This document shows positions 46,110-55,179 of a stretch of DNA of 55,179 nucleotides, piece by piece. The notes beneath the pieces were generated by a model. It did no database searches and was not told where the DNA came from. It was given only the letters and a program-made list of their open reading frames with translations. The DNA is taken from assembly GCA_000969725.1 (NCBI GenBank), contig JXSR01S019541.1. The stretch is one strand, 5' to 3'. The stretch is from Ophiothrix spiculata. Lineage: Eukaryota; Echinodermata; Ophiuroidea; Amphilepidida; Ophiotrichidae. The position numbers were made by a program, and so were the translations under genes. Within the stretch, counting starts at the first letter, position 1, and the number at the start of each line of letters is the position of its first letter.

Positions 46110-47880
46110 CTTAAGAAGAAAGAAACCAACATCAGCTTTTGCCAGTACCTTTGACTGTTGTATTTAGCTACTCATTTTAAAAATATTAAAAAGATATACT
46201 AGATATCATATGGTTGCAAATGAGGATATCGAATCCTAGTCCAAATTGATGCATATAGTCTATTAAATATACGCAATACCCAAGCATTTCATTTGTATAG
46301 AGAATATATTTGATCCGCAAGCCAGGGAATAGGAAATTGTAATGAGAACTCCAAACAAGTACATGAAGATCCCGGGGAGATCATGTGTTTATTTTGCTCG
46401 TACTAGGCTGTGTTTGTTATGTATAATTTAACCAGAGCTACGGCAAAAACTAGAACGCTTATTTCTCTGGTACATTATTTTAACTTACTTGCAGAACGCA
46501 AATCAATTCCTGTGTATTCTAGTGGTATATACTACTGTAATACATGTGAATAAAAATCTATTTTATGAACAATTTAAATCATTTTTTATAAACAGAAGCA
46601 TAAATTCAAAAGATATCTAGATATTATTTTTTTGAGAGAGCATAAAGTAAATAAACAATCATGGGACCACGGGTTATGCCGTGAGTCAAACAAATATAAT
46701 TGATGTCTGACCTTAGTTCTACTAAACATGAAATATATCATATTTTTCTGAGAGACACGTATTTTTTTCACTGTCAAAGTTTTGTTAACACTAGCAAGTA
46801 AATTGTCAACTGTTCCAATTGCTACTTTTACCTTGTTCTACCCTTTTATATTTAGTAATTGCATGGTAAGCCCTATGGCTGTTGCACGTGTTACGAATAA
46901 GACATCACTTGGATATTAATGAAAGTGCTTTCGTTCTTTGTAAGAATTGGAATCAGAGCAATGTATTTACAACCTTCATTTTTTCAGGTATTTCTCTTGC
47001 TATTGGGACTATAATATGTTGAGGTTAGCTGCATTTCCTGTCATTTAGTATAATATCACAATGAATTCGTAGAAAATGTGAAGATAGGTAGGCGTGTCTA
47101 TACGTATCAACAATCCTTGTCAAGACCCAATAGTTTGGGTAAAGGTACCTGGAAAAATCAATCAGATCTTTATGATACTTTAAGATGTTGTGGTATTGAT
47201 AATTTTTGGTAATAAACATTTAAAATACATTTTTCAGAAAAGATAGCCTAAAACTTCTAGATATTGCAAAGATGTGTCACTTTAATGTCAATGTGATGTT
47301 TTGAGGTTTACATCCAATATCGTTTTTATAAGCTTGAAATCATGGACTATAAACTAAGAAGAAGTTGTATAGGATTTGTATTCAAAAGATGTTCGAAAAG
47401 CAACTATACTAAAACTGATACGGCAATTAATCGCAATAAAGCTTACTTACTTATTGATATTCAAAGTCATGAGTGTAATAGAGACACATTACTGGAATTG
47501 TGCCTGCCTTGCATTTAAATAAGGAAAATATATTGAATCAGACAGTTAATGTATCTTTGCATAAACTCAGCCGTATTGACTTTTGCGGGTAAACCACTTG
47601 TCTACAATCTGTTGAACAGACATGAACACGGATTATTTTATCATGTAAGGGGCGCACCATTAGATTTCCAGTGGGGAGCAGGAAGTTTTTTTGAAAACAA
47701 AATTCCCCCTACACAAGCAGACGAAAAAAAAAAACCTGAACATGGAATAGGCAGAAGAACAGTAATTTCCAGGGAATAAATCGCTACCGAATTGGGTGTT
47801 TAAACAAAAATTAAACCCTGAACCCAACGTCCTGTCCCCCCCCCCCCCCGAAAACCTAATGGTGTACCCATAAATCTGAT
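46110..47880 (+). repeat. Second unit (L-R), copy F, without the LINE
   Basis: Aligns with E 27555-28990 and, directly joined at about 47185, E 30690-31385. The join marks the site where E received the LINE and AAG tract. It carries the MITE at 47648-47870. The open frames in E and F differ by frame-shifting indels. Confidence 0.8.
47648..47870. mobile_element. MITE with GCACCATTAG ends, copy 3
   Basis: Same position in the unit as 31170-31385. A run of about fourteen C at 47836-47849 replaces the shorter C run of the other copies. Confidence 0.7.
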
Positions 47881-48125
47881 TTGGGGTAACCTAAAGAAGT
47901 GCTTACGTCAAAACTACAGGACACCACTGTTTGTGAAGTTCATTTATTAATTTTTGACAAAAATGTACTGTTACAATAAATGCAGGCCCTCAAAAGTGTT
48001 TAAATTAGTTCTGGAATTAGGTGTTGAACTACGTAATATTTGTTTCCATAATTTAATTTCACATTTTATCTCCAAAAATGCTCATTTTAGAAAAAAAACA
48101 TCTCTTTAAGTCAATATTTTGAGAT
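47881..48125. other. Spacer
   Basis: AT-rich text between the end of copy F and the inverted-repeat cluster. Nothing recognisable. Confidence 0.35.
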
Positions 48126-48287
48126 AGCATTATTGGTGGCGCTTTTCATTTTTTTGAAATGTGAATTTAACATAAATGAAATTTAATTTCCGTCTCCTTT
48201 ACCTTATCCATGAGGCAAATGTCAAAAGGGTTATAGATTCTTAAAATCTTGAAACTTGATTTATAGAAATAGCGCCACCAATAATGT
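48126..48287. repeat. Short inverted repeat pair around 127 bp
   Basis: AGCATTATTGGTGGCGCT at 48126-48143 and AGCGCCACCAATAATGTG at 48271-48288 are inverted copies with one difference. It directly precedes the large foldback element. Confidence 0.7.
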
Positions 48288-48301
48288 GCCTTTGGCTATA
48301 A

Positions 48302-48962
48302 CACTGAAAACGGTAATTAATCAAAAAACATGTCTTATTTGACTAATTAGAATTAGTCATGCAGAGTGATATTTTCATAATTCATGAACAAATAATGTTA
48401 TTGTCTTTGAAATGTTGAAAAACATTGTTTGATGTTTAAAAATAGTTTCCATCTCTAAATATTCTTTTTGTAATTTGGTAATTTTTAGTTAATTGATAAA
48501 TGATCAATCACAGGACTAATTAGTAAATATCAAATGCGTCTTTAACTAGTCAATTGACCAACTGAATGACGCAGGACTAACTGAATGACGAATTAAATTA
48601 CTAATTTCTGATGGATATTTACCATTAATTAGTCCGTTGCAATGACAAATTATGAATTATATTAGTCACTGTGACTAAATACAGTTAGTCCTGCGTCATT
48701 CAATTATTAAATTTACTAATTAAAGACGCATTTGATATTCACTAATTAGTCCTGTAATTGATCAATTATCAACTAACTAATTATTTACTGATAACAAATT
48801 GAACAGTTTGAGAAGCGAACTATTTTTAAACACTAAAAATTGTTTTTCAACATTTCAAAGACATTTACAGCAGTTTTTCATGAATTATGAAAAAATAACA
48901 CTGCATGACTAATTTTAATTAGTCAAATAAGACATGTTTTTTGACTAATTACTGTTACTGCA
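48302..48962. mobile_element. Large foldback element, about 660 bp
   Basis: Almost the whole segment is an inverted repeat centred near 48640. Outer arms: TCAAAAAACATGTCTTATTT and its inverse near 48921-48943. Inner arms include TTCATGAA, CATTTCAAAGACA, GGACTAATTAGT, AAATGCGTCTTTAA and GACGCAGGACTAACTG. ATTAGTC/GACTAAT recurs many times in both directions. Its ends read (C)ACTGAAAACGGTAATTA and inverted CTGCAGTAACAGTAATTA. No coding. Class unassigned. Confidence 0.75.
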
Positions 48963-50255
48963 GAAAGTCAAATTTGTCACTTATTGCTAATTAATGGAAA
49001 CACACGGCTAAATAGAAATACACAACCCCTTGTGACAAATAATACATTAAAATAAAGATAATTACATGTACACTCTGAACACAATGCTGAAAGAAAAAAG
49101 CAAATGGTTTTTGAAATAGGGCCATTTTTTCATTATCTATATAATTTGAAGTTGACTTTTTTAGATTCCTCTTCAAAATACGATCATTTGATATATGGGA
49201 ATGATCTAAATTTGATATCATTTTCTTTTTTTAGACAGAACAAACTCAATTTTTCAATTTTTTAAAGGTATTTCTATGACTTTTTTACACACTGAAAATA
49301 TTTTGGTAAGTTTTCCTTAAAATACATGTAGCATCCGATTTAATGACATTCTATATGCTATACTCTAATAAACTTTGAAACTAAATAAAGTTTTGGCGGA
49401 AGAAAATGTCCATGCTTTTGAATATGAGTACATGTTTTCAGTGAAATGCCTATTTATTATTAGTAATCAAACAGCAGTACGAAACCAGTTGTGCCAATGG
49501 CGCGCCTTACGGTATAAGCAGGAGCACTGGTTATTGTTGAAATATATTGTTTTTAAGGAGCGAAATCTATCTTTCTATTTAAAATTGTAGAGTTCCTTTA
49601 TACATAGATTCAAGTAATGCATAAATCTTGACATAAATATAAAGAGTGCTTTGCGTTGACAATGTATCCATTACATGGTCCACATTGAATACATTAAAAC
49701 AAAAACCTGTAAAAGATCCCCATCAGGCATAATACGTAACGGATCCCATGTATCGTGTTCATGTTTCAGTTTTCTATGTCAAAATAATATTATTACAAAA
49801 GTAACAATACTCATATGCCCGTTGTATAGCACATATGGGACTTGAGATATCAGATTTATGCTATAAATACTGCCAAAAAGTCATGATGATATAATAAACA
49901 TGTTAAGGGTATTAATGTAACTCTCCCCCGATGACGTCCTTCTATTTTAACTTAAGCCTTTAAGCAATCTTAGAGGTTCTTAGAATATTCAGGGGCAATC
50001 GGAACGATTCCTTTTCTTGTTTTTTATGAAATCGGTGTATTGCTAGCGTTACCTATGCTTTCAGCTATAATTCTGTAGGTGACAGGGGAGAAGCTACATG
50101 ACAGAGTACATAATTGCAAAGTTGAATAAAGCAAAATTCTCACAAAAATGATAAAAATTTGATTCAAATAGACCTTTAAAAAATCAAATTGAATTGATTA
50201 ACAACTCGTATATTTGACCCTGGCTTTCTGAAAGTATCATCTGACTAACAAGTTA
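48963..50255. other. AT-rich spacer
   Basis: The short frames at 48991-49221 (-) and 49375-49590 (+) have no recognisable domain. The second contains plausible residues, but there is no paralogue or splice evidence. Nothing else recognised. Confidence 0.4.
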
Positions 50256-50259
50256 CGTT

Positions 50260-50545
50260 TACTACCTCGTGATAGTTTATTTTGCATATAATTTAATGTA
50301 AGTTATATTTTTTTACATCCACCTTAACATTTTAGTTTCACCTTTAACGCATGAAAATGACTTGTTTTTCAAATTGATCTCACGAAATGGGATACACATT
50401 GTGTGGTTTATTTTCAATAATGCATAGGTTTAATTCCCTTTGGGAAAACAATATGATATTGGTCAAACTAAGACCTGAATAAAAGATAAGATTATCTGTT
50501 CATGACAAGATAATGGCCACTGAAAGTTTTTACGAGATGAAATTG
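50260..50545 (+). repeat. Duplicated segment X, copy 2
   Basis: Counterpart of 40500-40835 in the same orientation. It lies 0.9 kb before the start of H. Confidence 0.65.
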
Positions 50546-50739
50546 CATCAAACACTCTCATGCCTATTACAACGTAAGAAAATGTACAATCAGGTCAGAG
50601 TGTCGCTCATATTCGCTATGGTTGTGTTTAGATTTCAGGAAAAAACTGATTCAGAAAAAAACTAAATAAAATAGGATATAGGGTTAAATATCCCTAGATA
50701 TAACATCCTAGAGCCTGGCTGAAGGCAGCTACTTCAGCT

Positions 50740-50945
50740 CTCTCTTTCATGACTATTTTTACACTCAACGAAACCAACGACTGCAATCACTACTTTACTT
50801 TTATTCAAGGAATCAATTTTCCTAATTTGGGTAATCTCTTTTACATCCTTTGCGGTCATTTTAATGAAAAAAAAATAACGGGTACATCCTAAGCTGGGGT
50901 CAGGATAACCCGTCAAAGTCGGGGTGTGTTGGGGGTGGATATTTT
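50740..50945 (-). repeat. Dispersed repeat related to 17735-17815
   Basis: On the minus strand it reads CGACTTTGACGGGTTATCC ... AAATGACCGCAAAGGATGT ... GAGATTACCCAAATTAGG, matching 17730-17815. The minus-strand frame 50734-50916 and the plus-strand frame 17736-17945 thus represent the same repeat but share only short peptide text (KMTAKDVK / KMPAKDVK). Confidence 0.6.
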
Positions 50946-51056
50946 ACTTATTAAATATTTTCAAAAGACATTTTTTATGTTTTGAATTGAATTTCAAATA
51001 GTGTGCCTTTGCTCGTCGTGTATGTCAGATAAACAGTTCAACAGAGACCATTATCA

Positions 51057-51086
51057 GATATAATGTATCTTGGTATAATGTATCTT
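51057..51086. repeat. 15-bp tandem duplication
   Basis: TATAATGTATCTTGG occurs twice in succession. Confidence 0.7.
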
Positions 51087-51239
51087 GGTATGGGATGGCT
51101 TGTCATTAGACTCTCTTAAGAGTCGACACATCTGGTACATAAGGGTTTAAAGTCAGCCTTTTCAACAGGTCACGTTAAAACAAAGCAAATCTCGCGACCA
51201 TTTTGTTTTTTCGTTTGGCGAGACTTGGATTTAAGAATT

Positions 51240-51372
51240 CGCTTAATGAGGTCGATTAGTGGGTAGCTGCGAATACACTGTCTTGCTCAAGGACACTTCA
51301 AACGCCGTTTAACCGTTTCAAACGCACAACGCTCGATGCTCGACGATTAGGGACTTATACCACAAAGCCACA
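51240..51372 (-). mobile_element. SINE with conserved core
   Basis: On the minus strand: GTGGCTTTGTGGTATAAGTC (A-box-like), a diverged middle, then GAAGTGTCCTTGAGCAAGAC. The last phrase is the hallmark core of Deu/V-SINE families in many animals. The B box is decayed. It is followed by AT-rich sequence; the tail was not identified. Confidence 0.65.
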
Positions 51373-51419
51373 ATGTTTTACTGTAGAATACCTGGTATTT
51401 CTATTGATAATTTGATCAA

Positions 51420-51900
51420 ATGTGCTTCAGTATTCCTCCAGCATTTTATTTTATATCGAGCCAAATACCCCAGAGAAATATTTTCAATAACTTAACAGTG
51501 AACTTACGAAAATAAAAGAGGAAGAAGCCGGAAGGCCCAAATACACTTACGTCATTGCTGGGTATGTTATGCCAGTGTCTTTTAAAAATGATTTAGCTAC
51601 TCATCCTAATTTAAACAAAAGTGTGGGTGAATGCGGTAGCGATGAATTTAATCGAATATTACACAATCCACATTGATGTCTATATATCTTATTGTGATAT
51701 ACAAAGCATAGCATTTATAAGGAGTATTGTATTTGATTATATAATAGGTTAATGAAAAAATTGGAACGTGAACAAAAATAAGTACATACAGCCCCTGGTT
51801 AATTTCTGTTTATTTTGCGAGCATGGGTATTTGTTATGTAAAACTTGACCAGAGTTAGAGCGGAAAATATAACTATTATTTCTCTTAATCAGTCAACCAG
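51420..51900 (+). repeat. Second unit, left part, diverged copy H (first piece)
   Basis: 51590-51900 follows E 27595-27920 and F 46145-46475: TTTAGCTACTCAT, CACATTGATG, AACAAAAATAAGTACAT, TTTATTTTGCGAGC, GTTATGTA and TTATTTCTCT recur in order. 51420-51610 matches 16380-16610. The next 2.3 kb contain the AGGTCA array and two MITEs, after which H resumes at 54240. Confidence 0.65.
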
Positions 51901-52046
51901 CAGGTCATTGGAAAAGGTGTTATTTTCTTTTTTCAGCCTAAACTAAGTGACATAACACTTCGTCTGATATTAACGGTGATGGCAAACTCACAATGTTGCC
52001 ACATTTCTGATAATAATTCACGGGATTTTTGTATGTATGTTTGTTT

Positions 52047-52860
52047 ATAACTCAAGAACCCTTGACCAGATCTGAACCAAACTTGGACCATGTATAGCGA
52101 TTGACCCCCTGAGTGTTCTAAAAGGGGTGGTGGGGGGGCGGCGGCGGTTGAGGTCATCCAAGGTCAAATGTCATATAGAGGTCAAATCTTAAAATTGTCG
52201 TTCCAAAATGTTGACCTAAGGTCATCTCAGGTCATTTCGAGGTCACGGTTATAACTCCAGAACCCTTGACCTTACCTACCAAACCTGGACCATAAATAGC
52301 AATTGGGGCCCTGAGTGTTATAGAGGTGGTCCGGTGGAGGTCATCCAAGGTCAAAGGTAATCTAGAGTTTAAATCTTGACATTTTCCAAAAAGTTGACCT
52401 AAGGTCGTACCAGGTCATTTTGAGGTCACGGCTATAAGTCAAGATGCTTTGACCCTACCTGGACCAAACCTGGACCATGAATAGCAGTTGGGACCTTGAG
52501 TGTTATAAGGGTGGTCCAGTAGAGGTCGTCTAAGGTCAAAGGTCAATTTGAGGTAATTTCTTCAAATTGTCCAACTAGTCATAGACCGTAAGTTAACCTA
52601 AGGTCATCCAAGGTCATTTCAAGGTCATAGTCATAACTCAAGAACCATTGATCCTACCTTAGTCAAACTTGGATCATGAATAGATATCCCCCCTGAGTGT
52701 TATAAGGGTAGTCCGGTAGAGGTCATCCAGGGTCAAAGGTGAAATGGAGGTCAATTCTTCAAATTGTTCAATAAGTTGACCTAAGGTCATCTCGGGTCAT
52801 TTGAAAGTCAAGGCCATAACGGCATAACCCTTGATCCTAAATCCTTAAATGAACAAACGC
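52047..52860 (+). repeat. Tandem array rich in AGGTCA half-sites (units 183-204 bp)
   Basis: Unit starts like ATAACTCAAGAACCCTTGAC lie at 52047, 52251, 52434, 52633 and 52816, giving four full units and a partial fifth. Each holds GACC..AA.CTTGGACCAT, GAGTGTTATA, GAGGTCATCCAAGGTCAAA, and a dense block with TTGACCTAAGGTCA and two to three more AGGTCA words. About twenty AGGTCA/TGACCT words occur in 0.8 kb. The spaced half-sites match the nuclear-receptor core motif, but the array is a satellite and function is not implied by sequence alone. Confidence 0.9.
52533..52545 (+). promoter_or_regulatory. Perfect DR1 (AGGTCA A AGGTCA)
   Basis: Two AGGTCA half-sites separated by a single A, the consensus DR1 recognised by RXR heterodimers, HNF4 and COUP-TF in animals. 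It is present in one unit of the array; the other units have decayed forms (AAGGTCAAAGGTAA, GGGTCAAAGGTGA). Whether it is bound is unknown. Confidence 0.5.
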
Positions 52861-52931
52861 ATGAACGGTCATCAAAGGTTCACTTTCAGTGTCATCCATA
52901 AGTCTGGAATTCTGGAGCTTATGGATAGACC

Positions 52932-53268
52932 CATAGGCGGCGGAAGCGGGGGGGGGGGGGCGGGGGGACATGTCCCCTCCTAAAATAAAGAAAAAGAAAG
53001 GAAAGGAAATTGAAATTTTCTCCTTTGTTTTGATAATTTAAATGTGAAAAATCATAAAAAATTTCGCGCTTGGCGCGGATTTTCAGTAAATAGTTGCAAT
53101 GCTTGCGCAAATATCAGTTTTTTAACACTTTGTAGCTGAAATCAGCCGATTTGGCAGATTTTTTCCGTGCGCTACGCGCGCATTACAAAATATCATAATT
53201 TGCCTCCGACGATGTTTGCTCAAAACAATTAGCCGCCCCCCCCCCTAAAATTTCAACCTTCCCCGCCA
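52932..53268. mobile_element. Repeat element with 11-bp target duplication ATGGATAGACC
   Basis: ATGGATAGACC occurs at 52921-52931 and 53269-53279. Between them: CATAGGCGGCGGAAGC and G-runs, a CATGTCCCC turn, AT-rich middle, a GCGCTACGCGCGC palindrome near 53169, and C-runs, ending CCTTCCCCGCCA. The ends are imperfectly inverted (GGCGGCGGAAG against GGCGGGGAAGG). The 9-11-bp duplication suggests a DNA transposon with long duplications or a SINE-like process; class unassigned. Confidence 0.75.
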
Positions 53269-53458
53269 ATGGATAGACCAAACTTGCACCTAGAATAACA
53301 TTAATCATATGTGACCCGACATATTTATTAATGGATACCTTAAGTTTGGGCATAGTAAATTACGTGATACGGGCGTTGAAGCTGAGCATAGACAAAAATC
53401 ACTTCAGAGAAACATTACCTTTGAAGTGAAACCTATCATATTAATCAGGTTCCAACTA

Positions 53459-53685
53459 CACTCTCAGAACAAAAGGTTCAACTTGGAACCTTTTTGTCCT
53501 CTATATGGAACCATGAAGAATTTAGGGGTTCTTAAAAGTTGAAGATCCTAAAAAGGATCATTACAGAACCTAAAAAGGTGCTAAGCGGCTATTTTAAAAC
53601 TCATTTAGGTTCCTTAAAGACCCATATAGGGTTCCATATAGAGGACAAGTTTAGAACCCCTTTAGCACCATTTTTTCTCAGAGTG
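53459..53685. mobile_element. Foldback MITE with CACTCTCAGA ends
   Basis: Ends CACTCTCAGAACAAAAGG and, inverted, CACTCTGAGAAAAAATGG, flanked by TA. The interior carries repeated AGAACC/GGTTC words in both directions (GGAACCTTTTT, AGGTTCC, GGGTTCCATATAGAGGACAA), giving an imperfect hairpin across 227 bp. The short frame 53539-53724 lies inside and is not a gene. Same terminal type as 15948-16188. Confidence 0.8.
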
Positions 53686-53897
53686 TACCAAAAAATAAGA
53701 AAAATGGGATTAAAACGAAGATAAAAATCATCTCTCCATTCAAGGTTAACTCAGTACGAGAACTTTAAACTCGATTTTCTCAGAACTATTTTCTGAATCA
53801 GCCTGATGCATGCCTTATACCGATTTTGATGTAACTTTGTAACATCCAATAACCAAAATCAGTTTTAATTTTTTTTAGTACGGGTCATATATATAGG

Positions 53898-53972
53898 GTT
53901 TAGTGATGAAACATATCTGAAATGCAAAATTAGGATGAGGCCTACTGATTATGCTATGTTTCATCACTGAAC
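53898..53972. other. Hairpin with 18-bp stem
   Basis: GTTTAGTGATGAAACATA at 53898-53915 pairs with 53955-53972 with one difference; the loop is 39 bases. Possible small foldback element. Confidence 0.65.
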
Positions 53973-54239
53973 TAAACCTTCAACCTGTATACACAAAATC
54001 CCATTCGAAGCAAGACAGGAAGGTCCTGGTATCTCCTTTTGATTTGGGAATTCACAACAAAAGGAAGGCCAAAGTGTCTACTTGTATTTCAATGATAAGC
54101 AACAACTAATATTTTTTTGGTAAAACACAAAATATTGCTGTTTCTACCGCCATCACCAATAGACGAAGAATTTTAACACAAATATAATCAATTTGTATCT
54201 TTCGTACCTTTACTTTAAAGAAACGTTTTCTTCTACTCT

Positions 54240-54440
54240 TGTATGTATAATTTAACACAGAAAGTGCAAGGTCGACCCTACGGTGTAGTACGTGTACAGA
54301 ATATAAAAAGAATTCCGTGGGATATTAATGAAAATGCTTTCGCTCCTTTTAAGTAAGAGAATCAGAGCCATGTTTTTACAACTTCAATTTTTACTTGCTG
54401 TGGGTATCTTACTTGGATCCGGTAGAGGGAATTAACTTTC
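54240..54440 (+). repeat. Second unit, diverged copy H (second piece)
   Basis: Follows E 28616-28780 and F 46835-46985: GTATAATTTA, CCCTACGG, TACGTGT, GGATATTAATGAAA, TGCTTTC, AATCAGAGC, TTTACAACTTC. It continues H after the insertions at 51900-54200. Confidence 0.65.
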
Positions 54441-55179
54441 TTCTTTGAGGTACATGCTTGGAAAAGGTATTTTCCTGTTATAGTAACCTTACTATTGCTT
54501 CGTCTGAATTGTTAGACTCACAAATATATTATAACTTGTTTAATGCATCATATCGACCGATACCTCATATGTGGGGTGCTCTGGCAAAATGAAAGGAAAG
54601 TTACAAATCTACATTTTGAGTAAAAAAACAAAAAGGTGAAAAGTCAAAATTTCATTCTTTGACATAACACGCCTTCATTTATTAGTGTTTACTTATGCCT
54701 AAAGTTTTGAAGGTCAACTTGACGGGAAGTGCAATTATTCACGGTTAATTGATTGCTGTTGCTATTATACACTATAATAGTAATCAGTATCTTTGCAGGT
54801 ACTTTTTTGTAATATGTTCAGTGGACTACTTTGGATTTCGATCTCTAAATAAATAGTGGAGAAAGAAAGTGTAACATATTATATATCATTTAAAATCTGA
54901 GATTATAGAGAATTAAAATATGTCATAAACTCAATTTTGAAATTTGCGACTTTCCTCTTATTTTACCAGATCACCCCTCATATGGATTTTTGGTATCTGA
55001 TTAGTTAATGTCACATGGCACGGATTAGTTACCATACTTCGTCAAGGACTGTTTTAAACGGGTTAGCGGAGCGGTGCCACCTTTAAGCAGAGAGCATACA
55101 CATCACTCATGCCGTTAATTCATTATTTTATGAACACCGTTCATAACACAATGAAACATAAATACATGACATTAGGGCT
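54441..55179. other. AT-rich spacer to window end
   Basis: No repeat partner, gene or RNA recognised. Confidence 0.4.

Noticed and set aside
51933-52157. 74-codon minus-strand frame with a proline run
   Set aside because: The proline run is the GGTGG/GGCGGC expansion in the first unit of the AGGTCA array.
1-55179. Retroviral, LTR or Polinton remains
   Set aside because: No long terminal repeat pair, protease, integrase, capsid or packaging ATPase text was recognised on either strand.

Overview
The window is eukaryotic nuclear DNA, strongly AT-rich by eye, with no protein-coding host gene that I can support. It looks like a marine invertebrate genome, perhaps a deuterostome such as an echinoderm, hemichordate or cephalochordate. 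That is a low-confidence inference from the mix of repeats: L2/CR1-type LINEs, tRNA-headed SINEs, hAT-type MITEs with CAGGGGCG or CAGTGGCG ends, CACTCT-ended and CACTGTTA-ended foldback elements, and GGCCCGTATTCC-ended MITEs. The open reading frames are short, lie in repeats or AT-rich spacer, and are broken between paralogous copies. No retroviral, LTR or Polinton remains were recognised.

Layout. The window is built from old, diverged, long non-coding duplications. One unit of about 5-6 kb is present four times: A (about 470-5345), B (7016-12925), C (19990-26140) and D (33876-38450). A pairs most closely with B, and C with D. A second unit, 'L-R', is present at 27555-33560 (E), at 44970-47880 (G then F, in tandem), as a diverged split copy at 51420-51900 and 54240-54440 (H), and as a fragment at 16380-16610. 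Copies of the first unit are repeatedly followed by copies of the second (B then 16380; C then E; D then F). This suggests a tandem array of one larger superunit, since disrupted by insertions.

Insertions. Comparison of copies gives filled/empty sites that fix the ends of several mobile elements: a TA-flanked mariner-like MITE (10224-11051), a MITE containing a tRNA-like segment (9477-10181), hAT-type elements with 8-bp duplications (21285-21911, 35530-35716), a foldback MITE (34088-34255) and a LINE insertion (28998-30683). Two LINE fragments with recognisable reverse transcriptase parts lie at 28998-30195 (+) and 38484-39740 (-). Two LINE 3' tails lie near 121-468 and 43230-43345.

Other structure. 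There is a 410-bp AAG microsatellite (30197-30606); an assembly gap of 50 N in a 900-bp tandem duplication (21043-23353); a very large foldback element (48302-48962); a near-perfect cruciform (31757-31801); a 93-nt precursor-like hairpin (44840-44932); and a tandem array of units of about 183-204 bp packed with AGGTCA half-sites, including one perfect DR1 (52047-52850). No operon-like or pathway relation between genes can be described, because there are no supported host genes.
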